Below, piece after piece: positions 44,975-56,000 of a DNA stretch of 57,722 nt (position 1 is the stretch's first letter; each line of letters starts with the position of its first letter). Under the pieces are notes generated by a model. It had not been told where the DNA came from. It worked only from the letters and a program-made list of their open reading frames with translations, and ran no database searches. The translations under genes and the position numbers were made by a program. The stretch comes from Luminiphilus syltensis NOR5-1B (GTDB lineage: Bacteria; Pseudomonadota; Gammaproteobacteria; Pseudomonadales; Halieaceae), in the NCBI RefSeq assembly GCF_000158175.1, contig NZ_DS999411.1:1426919-1484640 (forward strand), given 5' to 3'.

Positions 44975-47900
44975 ATGTTTTTTAGGATTTTCGTTGCTGT
45001 CACGCTGTTGCTCCTGTCCTTTAGCGCCAGCGCACAGTTGACGCTCACTTTTGAGCAGGCAACGCCAACCGAGTACAGACTAGAGACCGTTGGAGGCACG
45101 CTTGATATCGCTGGTCTACCCCCTACAGGGAACCAGACTTTTACGCCGCAAATCGATTACGCCAGTCCCACAAATTACGACTACATACTGGGAGCGCCGT
45201 CAACCGGCGCACAGTTTGAGTCTTACCAGGTCGCATGGACTCCAGAGAATAATTTTCAAAGCGGTCCTGTTGTAACCCCTCCTGCGCTGAATAGCGGAGG
45301 CGGCATATTTGGCTTTGCGAGCCTGACAGACACCGTAGGGCTTCTCCTCGTGCCCCCGGGGTCCGGCGGAACCATCGGTCTGGGCTTTTCCACTTTCCCG
45401 GGAACGCTTAGCGATCTGAATCTCAGCGTAGACCCCGTGGTTTTTTCTTATGCAGGAGGCGGGTCCACTGGAACAGTCGAGTTGGCTGTAGCTGACAATT
45501 CAAAGGACTTCGTGGGCGGCACTGCCACAGGATTAACCGGCACGCTGGGATTACAAAATAATGGGGGCGACGATGTACCCGTGCCGCCGGGCGTCGGTGG
45601 TTCCAGCACGTTCCGATTCCCCACACAGCTGGTCTACGGCGACCCCTACGCCGTCACAGTCGCCAGCCAGCCTCCCGGCCAGTCCTGTTCAGTCGCCAAC
45701 GGCAGCGGAACCATGGCTGACGCCGAAATCACCAGCGTTCAGATCACCTGCGTGGACGATCCGACACCGAATAGGGCGCCGACTGTGCTGGACGACCTCA
45801 TCAAAATACCGGTAGGCACGCCATCGTTGACCATCGCCGCTCCCGGTGCTCTGAGCGGTGCTATCGATCCGGACGGCGACGCACTGACGGCTGCTTTGGT
45901 GGTTGACGCAGCTGACGGAACAGTGTTCCTGGATCCGGACGGGTCCTTCACTTATACCCGGGCAAACCCCAATACTCCGGGGTCTGATAGCTTTCAATAC
46001 CGCGCTAACGATGGCACGACAGACAGCAATACGGCCGAAATCACCATTTTTGTGACGGACGTCAATGTGGCGCCTGTGGCAAATCCAGACGCTTATTCAA
46101 TGGCGCAGGACACACTGTTGGTTGTGCCAGTCCTACAAAGCGTATTGGCAAATGACCGTGATCCTGAGGGACATGCCCTTACGGCGGCGAAAGCGAGTGA
46201 TCCATCGAATGGAACGCTTCAATCCTTCGCCGATACTGGCGTATTTTTGTACCGGCCCAATCCCGGTTTTACGGGCAGCGATTCCTTCACCTATACGGCA
46301 AGCGACGGCTCCCTGAGCAGCCCCCCCGCCACGGTCTCCATCACGGTCAATCCGAATCAGAATCGGCCGCCAATAATAGCCAACGATGATGCGTATACCA
46401 TGTCTCAGGGCGATACCCTGAACGTATTCTTGCCTGGATTGCTGGGCAACGACAGTGACCTGCAGGGTCACCCATTGACCGCTGCTATATCGTCGGTGCC
46501 CACGGTTGGCGGCGTCACTGTCAATCCCGATGGGTCGTTCACCTACACACCCCCGCCTACCTTCTCAGGCGTGGATACCTTTACCTATGTGGCCAGCGAC
46601 GGCGCGACCACAAGCGCCGCAGCGACAGTACAGATCACGGTAACCGCCGTGGCGAACCAGCCGCCCGTGGCCAATAACGACACCTATGCCACACCACTGG
46701 ATACGGACCTGGTCGTGGCGTCTCCCGGCGTTCTGGGCAATGACATTGACCCGGAGGGCAGTGCACTGAGGATTTCCAGCATCGTGACCCAGCCGGCCAA
46801 CGGCGTGCTGGCGCCCCGCCTGCTGGGCGGGTTCAAGTACACGCCGACTACGGGGTTCACCGGAACGGTCAGCTTCCAATACCGGGCCTCGGACAACCAG
46901 TCGGACAGCAATATTGCGACGGCGCAGATCACGGTCAGCCCGACCAATCAGCCGCCCGTCGCTAACAACAATACATACACGGTCATCGAGGATAAAGTGC
47001 TGTTTGCTGATGATTTCCTGGCCAACGACACGGATCCGGAAGGACATGTTCTGACGGCCATCAAAGTGTCGGATCCGGCAAATGGCACCATCTTTGGTTT
47101 CGACAAGAATGGGTCGTTCACTTATAAGCCAAACGCAGGTTTTGTCGGCACAGACTCTTTCACCTACACGGCTAGCGACGGCGCGGGGTCCAGCAATACG
47201 GCAACCATAACTATCAGGGTCACCGCTGCAGCCGCTAACGGGCCGCCGGTCACAAGCAACGACGCCTACTCAGTAGTGCAGGGCACGGTGCTGAACGTGA
47301 CGGGTCCGGGCATTCTGGGCAATGACAGCGACCCGGAGGGCCACGCGTTAACCGCAGCGGTCTCTTTTGGCGGACAGCCGACCAATGGCCATTTGTCGCT
47401 AAGCCCTGATGGTAGCTTCAGTTACACGCCAGATTCCGGTTTTGTGGGAGTGGATTCTTTCGCCTACGTGGCTCGCGATGACGCCGCACAGAGCACCGCG
47501 GCCAGCGTGCAGATCACTGTGACGGCTGCGACAGCGAACCTGCCGCCAGTGGTCAATAATGACGCATACGCTACGCCGCAGGGCACGGTGCTGAACGTGG
47601 CGGCGCCGGGCGTCCTGGCCAATGACGCGGACCCGGAGGGCCACGCCTTGACGGTCACCGTGACCAGTCAGCCGACAAATGGCACGCTGGCCAAGAATCC
47701 GAATGGCGGCTTCAGCTACACGCCGACCCTCCTCGGCTTCAGCGGCACGGATTCCTATACGTATACGGCAAGCGACGGCGCCCTCGACAGCAATGTGGCA
47801 ACGGTGCAGCTCACCGTTACAGCCGCGGCCTCTAACTTGCCGCCTGTAGCTAATGGTGATATCTACACCACCCTTCAGGACACGGTGCTGACCGTGGCGG

Positions 47901-48226
47901 CCCCTGGCGTTCTGAGCAATGACTCTGACCCCGAGGGCCATGCGCTGACGGTGACGGTCACCAGCCAGCCGACAAATGGCACCCTGGCCAAGAACCCCAA
48001 TGGCGGCTTCAGCTACGTGCCGAATGCGGGATTCATTGGCACGGATACGTATACCTACACGGTCAGCGATGGCGCGCTCGACAGCAATGAGACAAGCGTC
48101 AGCATTACCGTTACCCGTGCCCCGGCTGTGCCTGTGCCGGCGCTCGGGTGGCCAGCGTTGCTGCTTCTGTTACTGATGACCGCGATCTTGGGTCTGCATG
48201 TAGTACCGAGTCGTGTTCGGATGTAG
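44975..48226 (+). CDS. Large secreted cadherin/Ig-like repeat protein with IPTL-CTERM-like tail
   Basis: This 1083-residue protein has a signal peptide (MFFRIFVAVTLLLLSFSASA), a unique N-terminal domain (~20-200), a YAVTVASQPPGQSCSVANGS module (~225-260) and eight tandem ~95-residue cadherin/VCBS-like repeats (~268-1045), each with (N)xPPVANNDxY, (L/A)NDxDPEGHALT, NGTL..NPDGSFTYTP and TDSFTYTASDG. Acidic loops suggest Ca2+ binding. The tail PALGWPALLLLLLMTAILGL followed by HVVPSRVRM is a transmembrane-plus-basic sorting signal like IPTL-CTERM. The likely role is a surface adhesin or matrix component. AGGA lies 7 nt before the ATG. Confidence 0.85.
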   Translation: MFFRIFVAVTLLLLSFSASAQLTLTFEQATPTEYRLETVGGTLDIAGLPPTGNQTFTPQIDYASPTNYDYILGAPSTGAQFESYQVAWTPENNFQSGPVVTPPALNSGGGIFGFASLTDTVGLLLVPPGSGGTIGLGFSTFPGTLSDLNLSVDPVVFSYAGGGSTGTVELAVADNSKDFVGGTATGLTGTLGLQNNGGDDVPVPPGVGGSSTFRFPTQLVYGDPYAVTVASQPPGQSCSVANGSGTMADAEITSVQITCVDDPTPNRAPTVLDDLIKIPVGTPSLTIAAPGALSGAIDPDGDALTAALVVDAADGTVFLDPDGSFTYTRANPNTPGSDSFQYRANDGTTDSNTAEITIFVTDVNVAPVANPDAYSMAQDTLLVVPVLQSVLANDRDPEGHALTAAKASDPSNGTLQSFADTGVFLYRPNPGFTGSDSFTYTASDGSLSSPPATVSITVNPNQNRPPIIANDDAYTMSQGDTLNVFLPGLLGNDSDLQGHPLTAAISSVPTVGGVTVNPDGSFTYTPPPTFSGVDTFTYVASDGATTSAAATVQITVTAVANQPPVANNDTYATPLDTDLVVASPGVLGNDIDPEGSALRISSIVTQPANGVLAPRLLGGFKYTPTTGFTGTVSFQYRASDNQSDSNIATAQITVSPTNQPPVANNNTYTVIEDKVLFADDFLANDTDPEGHVLTAIKVSDPANGTIFGFDKNGSFTYKPNAGFVGTDSFTYTASDGAGSSNTATITIRVTAAAANGPPVTSNDAYSVVQGTVLNVTGPGILGNDSDPEGHALTAAVSFGGQPTNGHLSLSPDGSFSYTPDSGFVGVDSFAYVARDDAAQSTAASVQITVTAATANLPPVVNNDAYATPQGTVLNVAAPGVLANDADPEGHALTVTVTSQPTNGTLAKNPNGGFSYTPTLLGFSGTDSYTYTASDGALDSNVATVQLTVTAAASNLPPVANGDIYTTLQDTVLTVAAPGVLSNDSDPEGHALTVTVTSQPTNGTLAKNPNGGFSYVPNAGFIGTDTYTYTVSDGALDSNETSVSITVTRAPAVPVPALGWPALLLLLLMTAILGLHVVPSRVRM
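45766..48108 (+). repeat. Eight tandem ~290-bp units encoding Ig/cadherin-like repeats
   Basis: The units start near each NxPPV codon set (about 45766, 46066, 46360, 46657, 46945, 47236, 47536 and 47836). Most have diverged at the DNA level, but the last two share a ~60-bp block that is almost identical (47655-47720 and 47953-48015, encoding TVTSQPTNGTLAKNPNGGFS), which points to a recent duplication or gene conversion. Confidence 0.8.
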
Positions 48227-48520
48227 AGCACTTTATCGTCAACGGGCGGCTGGCTGTTCATCATTCACGGGGGACACCGGTCCCAGCAAGCGGGACTGAC
48301 ACGTTACTTGGTTTCGCTGCAAAAGTGGAAGTGGAGTTCATATATCAGCCCTAAAACTGGGCTGCAGTGGTGCTGTCGGACCCGTCGCGGGACGCCAGGG
48401 CCAGCTTTGTTGCGCCCCAATTCCTGACCTCGAGTCCCTCGTCAGTACTCGGTGAACGCAGAAGCGGATTTACGTCAAATTTCCCAAACTTGACCCTTGA
48501 CTCTGAACGGGCCCGTCTAG

Positions 48521-51500
48521 ATGATTTGCCCCTGGTCACTGAGTACCGGAGCAGTTTCTTTGCAGTACCCAAAAGCTCGCCGCATTCTCGCTGTCGCCTT
48601 TGCCACAGCGGTGGGTTTCATGACTCTGCCCGCTCACGCTGTCGACTGCCCGGGAAACAATTACACACTCGAAAGCCAAACGGACGTCAACAACTTTCCC
48701 GCAGGCTGCGACCGGGTGCCACGCCAGCTCAGCATCAACGAGAACCCCACCCTCGGGGACCCGATAACCTCGCTGGCTCCTCTAAGCGAGCTCACCAGCG
48801 TCGGCCGCGACCTGCTACTGCGCGACACCACGTCGCTCGCCAGTGCCGAGGGCCTGCACAACATCGGCAGCATCGGTCGCAACCTGCTCGTTCGCAATAA
48901 CGCGGTCCTTGCAGACCTCGACGATTTACTTTCGATAGCTACCATCGGCGGTTACCTCGATATCCGAGACAACGCAGCGCTGGTCGACGTCGACGGGCTC
49001 GCGTCTCTCACCTCGCTGACCTCTTACCTGCGCATCGAGGACAACGCGGTACTGCAGAACCTCGACGGTCTTGCCGGTCTCACGGCCCTCCCGGGGGGCT
49101 ATTTGCGAATCCGCGACAACCCGGCGCTGACCTCGATTGCCGGCCTCAAAAACATCACGGCCATCGACCGCTACGCCTACATCTTTAACAACGACGCGCT
49201 GACTGATCTGACTGGCCTTGACGCGGTGACGTCGATCGGCGGTAACGTCACCATTCAGAACAACAATGCGCTGACGTCAATCGCGGCCCTGGGCAACCTG
49301 ACCACGGTTACCCGCACCGTGTTGATACGCAACAACAACCGGCTCCTGACCCTGGCAGGGCTGGAGGGGCTGAGCGCCATTCCCCGCGCGCTGGTGGTGC
49401 GCGACAATAACCGGCTGACGGACATCTCGGCGCTCGGCGGCATCGCCACGGTGGGCCAGAATCTGCAGCTCATCAACAACCGGGCGCTGCCGGACCTCAC
49501 GGGCCTGGACGCCATCACCAGCATTGGCGGCAGTCTCGAGCTGGTGAACGGCGCGGCCCTCACCGATGTGTCGGCGCTGGCGCAGCTGGTCTCTGTGGGC
49601 GGCAGACTGCGCATCCAGAACAACGATCTGCTACAGCGCCTGGACGGCTTCGGCGGACTGGTGCAGGTCGACGGGGATGTACTGGTACTCTTCAACGACC
49701 AGCTCGACACCTGCGATGCCCTGGTCCCGCTCCTCGATGCGATCGATGATGATCCTGCAGGGCCCGGCGTTGCGCCCACGCCCGATGTCGGCGGCACTAC
49801 CATCGACATTCGCCGTAACGGCGATACCACCTGCAACAGCATTGGCGGCATTCTCGGCAGCGTGACGCCGCCGGCCTTTGCCCTTGACTTTGCCCCATCG
49901 ACGATCCGCATTGGCAGTGGCGTCACCACCAGCACCCTCACCTACCGCATCGAGAATGGTGCGGCGCGCGCGCTGGGCGTAGGCTTCGACAATACGCTGC
50001 CCACGGGCCTGCGCATCGCCACACCGTCCAATGCCACCACCGACTGCCCCGTCGCTGTCCTGACTGCACCCGATGGCGGCCTGCAGGTAACGTTGTCGGG
50101 CGTGCGTCTGGCGGCCTCTGCCAGTTGCAGGGTCATGGTGGACATCATCGGTGATGCCGCGGGCGTGTACAACACCACCACCGGCGCGATCGCATTCACG
50201 CTCCCCAATGGCAGCGTCGGCAGTGGCGCGAATGCGACGGGCACGCTGACGGTGGTCGCCCCCGCGCTGACCCTGTCCCCGGCCACACTCAATTTCGGCA
50301 ACGTGCTCGTGGGTCAGGTTGCCGGTCCTCAGGCGGTGACCGTCAGCAACAGCGGTACGGGCGCCCTGAACGTCGCGGACATCGACTCCGCCGTCGCACC
50401 GATGGCGCGAAGCGGCGGCAGCTGCGCGGCGTCGCCTTTTACCCTGAACCCCGGGGCCAACTGTACCCTCGAGTACACGTTCAGCCCCGGCATTGCCGGC
50501 CTCGCGACCCAGTCCATCGCCATCGCCAGTGACGCGCCGAGCAGCCCGGACAGCATCGCCCTCGCGGGCACCGGCATTCAGCCCGCGCTGACCATCGTCC
50601 CCGGCAGCACCATAGATTTCGGAGAGGTACTGCTGGGACAGACCGGCGCACTGGAGACGGTGACCCTCCGCAACAGCGGTACGGCGGTGTTGACCGTGTC
50701 GGCCATCGATGCGGCGACCGCACCGCTGGCGCGCACTGGCGGTAGCTGTGCGACGTCGTCCTTTACCCTGAACCCCGGTGAGAGCTGCACACTGGTGTAC
50801 AGCTTCAGCCCCACTGCAGAGAGCGTCGTGAACCAGTCCATCGGTGTCGTCAGCGATGCTCCAGGCAGTCCGGACAGTATCGACTTCACGGGAGAGGGCA
50901 TTGTGTCGGGTCTGTCCGTCTCGCCCGAGGGCATCGACTTTGACAAGGTGCTGGTAGGCGATAGCAGCGCCGCACAGACCGTGACCCTCACCAGCAGCGG
51001 CAAGGCGTCGGTAACGGTGTCGTCAATCGATACGCCGACCGCACCAATGAGTCTCAGCGGTGGTAGCTGCGTCGCACCTCCCTTTACCCTAAAGCCGGAC
51101 GAGAGCTGCACTCTGGAATTCAGTTTCAGCCCCTCCGCCACCGGCGTCGTAAACCAGGACATCGAGATCGCCAGCGACGCGCCGAACTCTCCAGAAATCA
51201 TTACTCTGGCCGGCGAAGGCGTGGAGCCCAGTCTGCTGCTGACGCCTGGCGCCATCGACTTCGGCGATGTCCGTGTCGGAGAGTCTGCCGGTCCGCTTGC
51301 CGTCACCGTGGGCAACAACGGCACAGCGCCGCTGACGGTGTCGGCGGTCGATGACGCGGCCGCACCGCTGGCGCAGACCGGGGGCAGCTGCACCGCGCCG
51401 CCATACACATTGCAACCCGGTGACGACTGCACCCTGGAGTACAGCTTCAGCCCCGGTTCTACCGGCATCATCAACCAGTCCATCAAGGTCAGCAGCGACA

Positions 51501-52390
51501 CGGCGAGCAGTCCGGACAGCTTCGACCTTGTCGGTAACGGCGTGGAAGCGGGTATTTTCCTCACACCCGACAGCATCGACTTCGGCCAGGTGCTCGTGGG
51601 CGAGACCCCTGCCGCCCAGACCGTGACCGTTAATGCGAGCGGCACCGCGGCGCTCAATGTCTCTGCAATCACGGCGGTGGCCGCGCCGCTGTCGCAGACT
51701 GGAGGCAGCTGCCCCGAGCCGCCCTTTACCCTGGATACCGGCGACAGCTGCACCCTGCAGTACAGCTTCAGTCCCACCGTCACCGGCGCCGTTAACCAGA
51801 ACATCGAGATCGACAGCGACGCGCCGAGTAGCCCGGACAGCATTGCGCTCGCCGGGGTCGGTTCCAGACTGTTCCGCAGCTTCGACGGCCCTCTACCGAG
51901 CGGCTCCATCGGCACCATTGCCTTCACCACTGCGGATGCAGGCTGCGAGTTCGCCCGCGATCCGGACTTTTTGAGCGTGGCAACGCCTGCACCGCCGTCC
52001 AATATCGAACTCATCGATGGCGTAGTCGGTTTTGAGATTACCGGTTGTCAGCCAGGCGCCACCGTAGATGTCACGGTGGACTACGGCACGCCGCTGCCGC
52101 CGGGCACCCAATACTGGAAAGCGGGCAACCCCTGGCGTCAGGTCGCTGCCTCCGTAACCGGCAGCACCGTTAGCTATTCCATGACGGACGGCGGTCCCCT
52201 GGACGAGGATGGCGCGGTCAATGGCGTGATCGTCGACCCCAGCGGAGCCGCGCAGTCCGCTGGGGGCGGATCTGGAACTCCACGGGCAATACCATCATTG
52301 CAGCCGAGGCAGCTCATAGTACTCGGACTGCTGCTTATGGCGATCGGGTTGCGAGTCCAGCGGCGTTCGACCGCCCGAAAATGTGGCTGA
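48521..52390 (+). CDS. Large secreted LRR plus ASH-repeat protein with IPTL-CTERM-like tail
   Basis: This 1289-residue protein has a signal peptide (ILAVAFATAVGFMTLPAHA), a leucine-rich receptor-L-like region (~60-420: LTSVGRDLLLRD, ITSIGGSLELVNG and similar), a linker domain (~440-580), five ~107-residue ASH/HYDIN 'choice-of-anchor D' repeats (~583-1115; IDFGxVLVGExxxxQTVTVxNSGTA and GSCxxxPFTLxPGxSCTLEYSFSP), a 'choice-of-anchor U'-type domain (~1117-1243; YWKAGNPWRQVAASVTGSTV) and the tail AIPSLQPRQLIVLGLLLMAI with basic residues after it. The ATG at 48521 is used; TTG at 48560 with GGAG upstream is an alternative. Surface or matrix protein. Confidence 0.85.
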   Translation: MICPWSLSTGAVSLQYPKARRILAVAFATAVGFMTLPAHAVDCPGNNYTLESQTDVNNFPAGCDRVPRQLSINENPTLGDPITSLAPLSELTSVGRDLLLRDTTSLASAEGLHNIGSIGRNLLVRNNAVLADLDDLLSIATIGGYLDIRDNAALVDVDGLASLTSLTSYLRIEDNAVLQNLDGLAGLTALPGGYLRIRDNPALTSIAGLKNITAIDRYAYIFNNDALTDLTGLDAVTSIGGNVTIQNNNALTSIAALGNLTTVTRTVLIRNNNRLLTLAGLEGLSAIPRALVVRDNNRLTDISALGGIATVGQNLQLINNRALPDLTGLDAITSIGGSLELVNGAALTDVSALAQLVSVGGRLRIQNNDLLQRLDGFGGLVQVDGDVLVLFNDQLDTCDALVPLLDAIDDDPAGPGVAPTPDVGGTTIDIRRNGDTTCNSIGGILGSVTPPAFALDFAPSTIRIGSGVTTSTLTYRIENGAARALGVGFDNTLPTGLRIATPSNATTDCPVAVLTAPDGGLQVTLSGVRLAASASCRVMVDIIGDAAGVYNTTTGAIAFTLPNGSVGSGANATGTLTVVAPALTLSPATLNFGNVLVGQVAGPQAVTVSNSGTGALNVADIDSAVAPMARSGGSCAASPFTLNPGANCTLEYTFSPGIAGLATQSIAIASDAPSSPDSIALAGTGIQPALTIVPGSTIDFGEVLLGQTGALETVTLRNSGTAVLTVSAIDAATAPLARTGGSCATSSFTLNPGESCTLVYSFSPTAESVVNQSIGVVSDAPGSPDSIDFTGEGIVSGLSVSPEGIDFDKVLVGDSSAAQTVTLTSSGKASVTVSSIDTPTAPMSLSGGSCVAPPFTLKPDESCTLEFSFSPSATGVVNQDIEIASDAPNSPEIITLAGEGVEPSLLLTPGAIDFGDVRVGESAGPLAVTVGNNGTAPLTVSAVDDAAAPLAQTGGSCTAPPYTLQPGDDCTLEYSFSPGSTGIINQSIKVSSDTASSPDSFDLVGNGVEAGIFLTPDSIDFGQVLVGETPAAQTVTVNASGTAALNVSAITAVAAPLSQTGGSCPEPPFTLDTGDSCTLQYSFSPTVTGAVNQNIEIDSDAPSSPDSIALAGVGSRLFRSFDGPLPSGSIGTIAFTTADAGCEFARDPDFLSVATPAPPSNIELIDGVVGFEITGCQPGATVDVTVDYGTPLPPGTQYWKAGNPWRQVAASVTGSTVSYSMTDGGPLDEDGAVNGVIVDPSGAAQSAGGGSGTPRAIPSLQPRQLIVLGLLLMAIGLRVQRRSTARKCG
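50269..51870 (+). repeat. Five tandem ~321-bp units encoding ASH-type repeats
   Basis: Units begin near 50269, 50587, 50914, 51235 and 51553, each encoding an L.L.P..IDFG.VLVG start and an ASSPDSI.L.G.G end. Unit length is constant at about 107 codons. Confidence 0.8.
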
Positions 52391-52488
52391 CTATCTAAGC
52401 GACACCACTTTTCCGACGTAGCCGGTCACGAAGGCTTCGCACCGGCATCGATACCCGCAGCCCCGCCTCCTCGGATCCGTTCGGCTCA

Positions 52489-52758
52489 TCCGGATTCAAC
52501 CCCGAGCGCGCTGTCTCAGGTGTCATCCTGAATCGCTGGGGCCATGCTTACTCGGTGCCTTACCCGGGTTTTTATGGTGGCAACGGTGGCAGTGCACCTC
52601 GTGATGTTATCCGCAAGGACTATGGCCCTATCGCACTTGATGCCAAGTTCGTGGAAACGCAGGCTTTTGACTGCACCTTCTGTTGCGTCGGCGACGCCTG
52701 TAATTATTCGGCCAGTGGCTGTTTCGTGCAGCCGGGTACCATGTGGACAATCCCGTAG
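52489..52758 (+). pseudogene. C-terminal fragment of an SpdH-like FAD oxidoreductase gene
   Basis: The frame reads SSGFNPERAVSGVILNRWGH and then AYSVPYPGFY, which aligns with APGGFDAARDIAGITVNRWS and HGYAF of the SpdH-like protein at 40196-42073. After DYGPIA the sequence diverges from what the family would show. No N-terminal part exists, so it is a fragment. The rest of the 52391-53045 gap between the two convergent large genes shows no gene and no convincing terminator. Confidence 0.6.
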
Positions 52759-53045
52759 GTCCTGCGAAAACCGGGGTGATAGAGATACACCGTTGACAGT
52801 GTGGCCGGGTAAAGGGCCTGATCAGGGAGCAGGGTTATCGACGCCGGTCCGTTGCGGCCCGGCGTGCGGTTGCCGCTGACAGCAGCCGAACGATTGTCTA
52901 GTTAGGGGTGGTACCCTTGCGGTCAGCACCTTAGCCTCATCCGCTTGCTACTGTTCCTACTGTTGGGCGCGCCTGCGCAAGGCGTACTTGCCGATCAATA
53001 CCAGCAATGCCGCCCACCCACCGGGCGGCAAAACGCCAGGCACAT

Positions 53046-56000
53046 TTATCGCAATCTTGCATGCCTCGGAAGCAGGCAGAGCACACCCAGCAGGACTATC
53101 AAAATCATCAACAGCCTACTCATATTCCCCAGGGTCGGAATGGCCTGCGGAGGTGCAGCGACGGCGCCGGTTCCCGTCAGTGTGATCGTCGGATTGATAT
53201 CAAGCGTGGCGCTGACATCTCCGAGGCCGGAAGGACTGAACGCAACGGTGATTGCACAGTTATCGCCTTTATTGACCAGCGTTTGGCCACTGCAGGCATC
53301 CGACGGCACCGAAAACGCCGAATCACCGGACAGCGCCAAAGTTCCAAGGGGCAGAGGCTGATCCCCAATGTTTGTTATCGTGGCAACCTTCTGGACGTTC
53401 TGCCCCGGCGCCACGTCGCCGAAGGCGATGTTCAGCCCGGGGGCGACCTGCGCCTCGCCCGGTGCGAGTCCACGGCCATCCACGGCTACCTGGTCCGGCG
53501 AGCTGGCGCTGTTTGAAATCACGTCAACGGTGCTCACTATATGGCCGCGGGTGACAGCGGTGAAGACGACCTCGAAGGTGCAACTGGTGTTTGGGGCCAC
53601 CCTGGTGCCGGAACAGCTGTCGTTCTGAACCGAGAACGCCGAGTCGTTGGAAAATACGTTGGCGATGTCCAGCGCGATGCCGCTGTTGTCGGTGACCGTC
53701 ACCGTCTGCGGCGCTGAGCTGCTGCCGATCTCGATGTCTCCGAAGGAAAGGCTCGGAGGGGTGATGTAATCCACCGGGTCCCCGCCCCTTCCGGACAGGG
53801 CGACGTTCAAGGTTTGGCCGCCGTTGTAGGGAATGTCGAGCGAGCCGGTGTCCACGCCTTCTACTTCCGGATCGAAGGTTACTGAGATCTGGCAGGACGC
53901 CTGACTGGCCAGCGTGGTCCCGGAACAGGTGTCGGTGCCAACGCCGATGCCGAACTGCTGCGGGGTGACGGTGCCGGTGACGCTGGCGGTGCCGATCTGC
54001 GCATCCTGGCCCGGGCCGCCGATGTTGGTGATGGTCACATCCAGCGTTGCCGGTTGTGTCTGGGTGCCGAAGGCTAGAATCGTGGGGTTTGCGGTAAGGC
54101 TAGCCGGCTGCAGGCCGTTACCGGCCAGTGCCACGTTGGCTGACGGAAAGCCGCTGGCACCGGGGATGGTAAGTGTGCCGGTGGCCGGGCCGGTCGTGGT
54201 GGGGTTGAAGGTAACGAAGACTAAACAGAGTGAGCCGTTTTGTGGAACTGGCGTGAGGGTCGCGCCGGAGCAGGTGTCGGACTGCAGCGCGAAGTCGCCG
54301 CTGGCGCTGAGCTGCCCGAGCGGCAGGCTGCTTATCGGACTCGCGTTCTTGACAACCACGAGCTGCCGCGGACTGACGGTGCCGACGGGAACATCGCCGA
54401 AGTCGAGGCTGGTCTTGCTGGGCAGCGGCGCAGGTGGCTCGACGCCACTGCCGAGCAGGGTGACGCTGTCCGGGGAGGTGGCGCCATCGGAATCCATGGT
54501 GAACAGCCCGGAGCGGGCACCGAGCGCGCTTGGGGCGAAGCGGATGGTGATCGCGCACTGGCTGCCGGCGGCTACGGACTGCGGGTAGGTATTACCGCAG
54601 CTGTTGTCGCTGAGCGTGAAGTCGGCGCCGGTGACGGTGAGCGCGCTGACGGTGAGCGGGCCGGAGCCGCCCGTGTTGTCGATGGTGATGGTGTCGGTCT
54701 TGCTGGCGCCGAGTTTGACCTGATCGAAGTCGAGTTTGTCTTTGGGGATGAGCTGGTCGCCCGTCACCCCGGTGCCGGCGGCGGTCAACGTTACCGGGAA
54801 ACTCTGCGGCGTGCTGTTATCCGAGGTGGTGTAGGTCAGGTCGAGCTGGGCGTTATCTACGCCCTGCTGGATGACGGTGAAGCGCACGTTGACGGTGCAG
54901 GCGTTGCGGGTGCTGCCGCCGGTGAGCGGCCCGCTGCTGCAGTCCTCGCTGAGCACACTGTACTCACCCAAGGAATCGCCACTGATCGACACCGCGCTGA
55001 TGTCCACCGTGGTGGAGATGGAGCCGGTGCTGTTCTGGAAGGTGACGGGGAGGTCGATGGTGCTGCCGATCGGCGCGGAGCCGAAGTCGAGTGCCGTCGC
55101 GCTGCTGGTCAGCGTCGGCGCGGCGTAGACGCACGGGGGGTCAACGTAGTAGAACTTTTTAGGCTGCGGGTTGAGGCGGCTCTTCACCAGCACGTCGCAC
55201 TCCGTGACCGCATTTTGGTAGACGACGACGCTATTACTCACCCCGGTGATGCCGGCGAGCCCGGTGATATCGGTGAGCGTGTTGTTGCTGGTGACGTCCA
55301 CATCTTCAAGCGTGCCAGTCACAAGATTCCGCAGCCCGTTCAGGTTCTTCAGTTTCGCGTTGCTTTGCAGCCGGAGTGTCTGGCTGATTGTCATCAGATT
55401 CTGCAATCCGTCGAGGTCGGTGAGCGCGTCGAGGTCTTTTATGGTGAGCCCTTCGAGGCTGGTCACCGTCGACAAGTCTGCCAGCGTGCCTACACCGGTG
55501 AGACTGTTGAGCACCAGTGCGTTGAAGGTGCCGCCCGTGAGCCCCGCCAGCGGGTTCGGGCCAGTGAGCCCGGGCAGTGTGTTGAAGGTGATGCTCTCGA
55601 TGTCCCGAATCGGCGCCAGTTCCGCCGGGTCGATTCCGGCGAGATTTGTCACGACGACACCCGTGAGTGCAGGAAACGCGGCCGCTGTGATGTCGCTCAG
55701 GTCGGGGAGCCCGAGTTCATCCACTTGAAGGATCGCTGTTTGCGGCATCGCTGGCAGTGCCTTGACGCCCGCCATCTTCGCGAGCTTGACCGACTCCTGC
55801 GCTGCCGAGGCGATCCGTGCCAGGGCTGGCAACTGGCCGGTCTGATCGGTGTCCAGGGGCAAGCCCCCCAGGGTGAGTTCTTTGGTCGGCACGGGAAGGT
55901 CGCCCAGCTGGGCCGGATCGGCCAGCGGCAAACCGTCAAGACTCAGTTTCTCCAGCGCCGTTCCGCCTGCGATGTTCCAGGCAGGAAGCTGGGTGATGGT

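Noticed and set aside
45766-48108. Tandem units considered as a CRISPR-like or satellite array
   Set aside because: The ~290-bp units lie in one open frame and encode protein repeats; there are no short identical repeats with unique spacers.
50578-52014. A 478-residue minus-strand open frame with regular repeats
   Set aside because: The periodicity is the antisense image of the ASH repeats in the real plus-strand gene.
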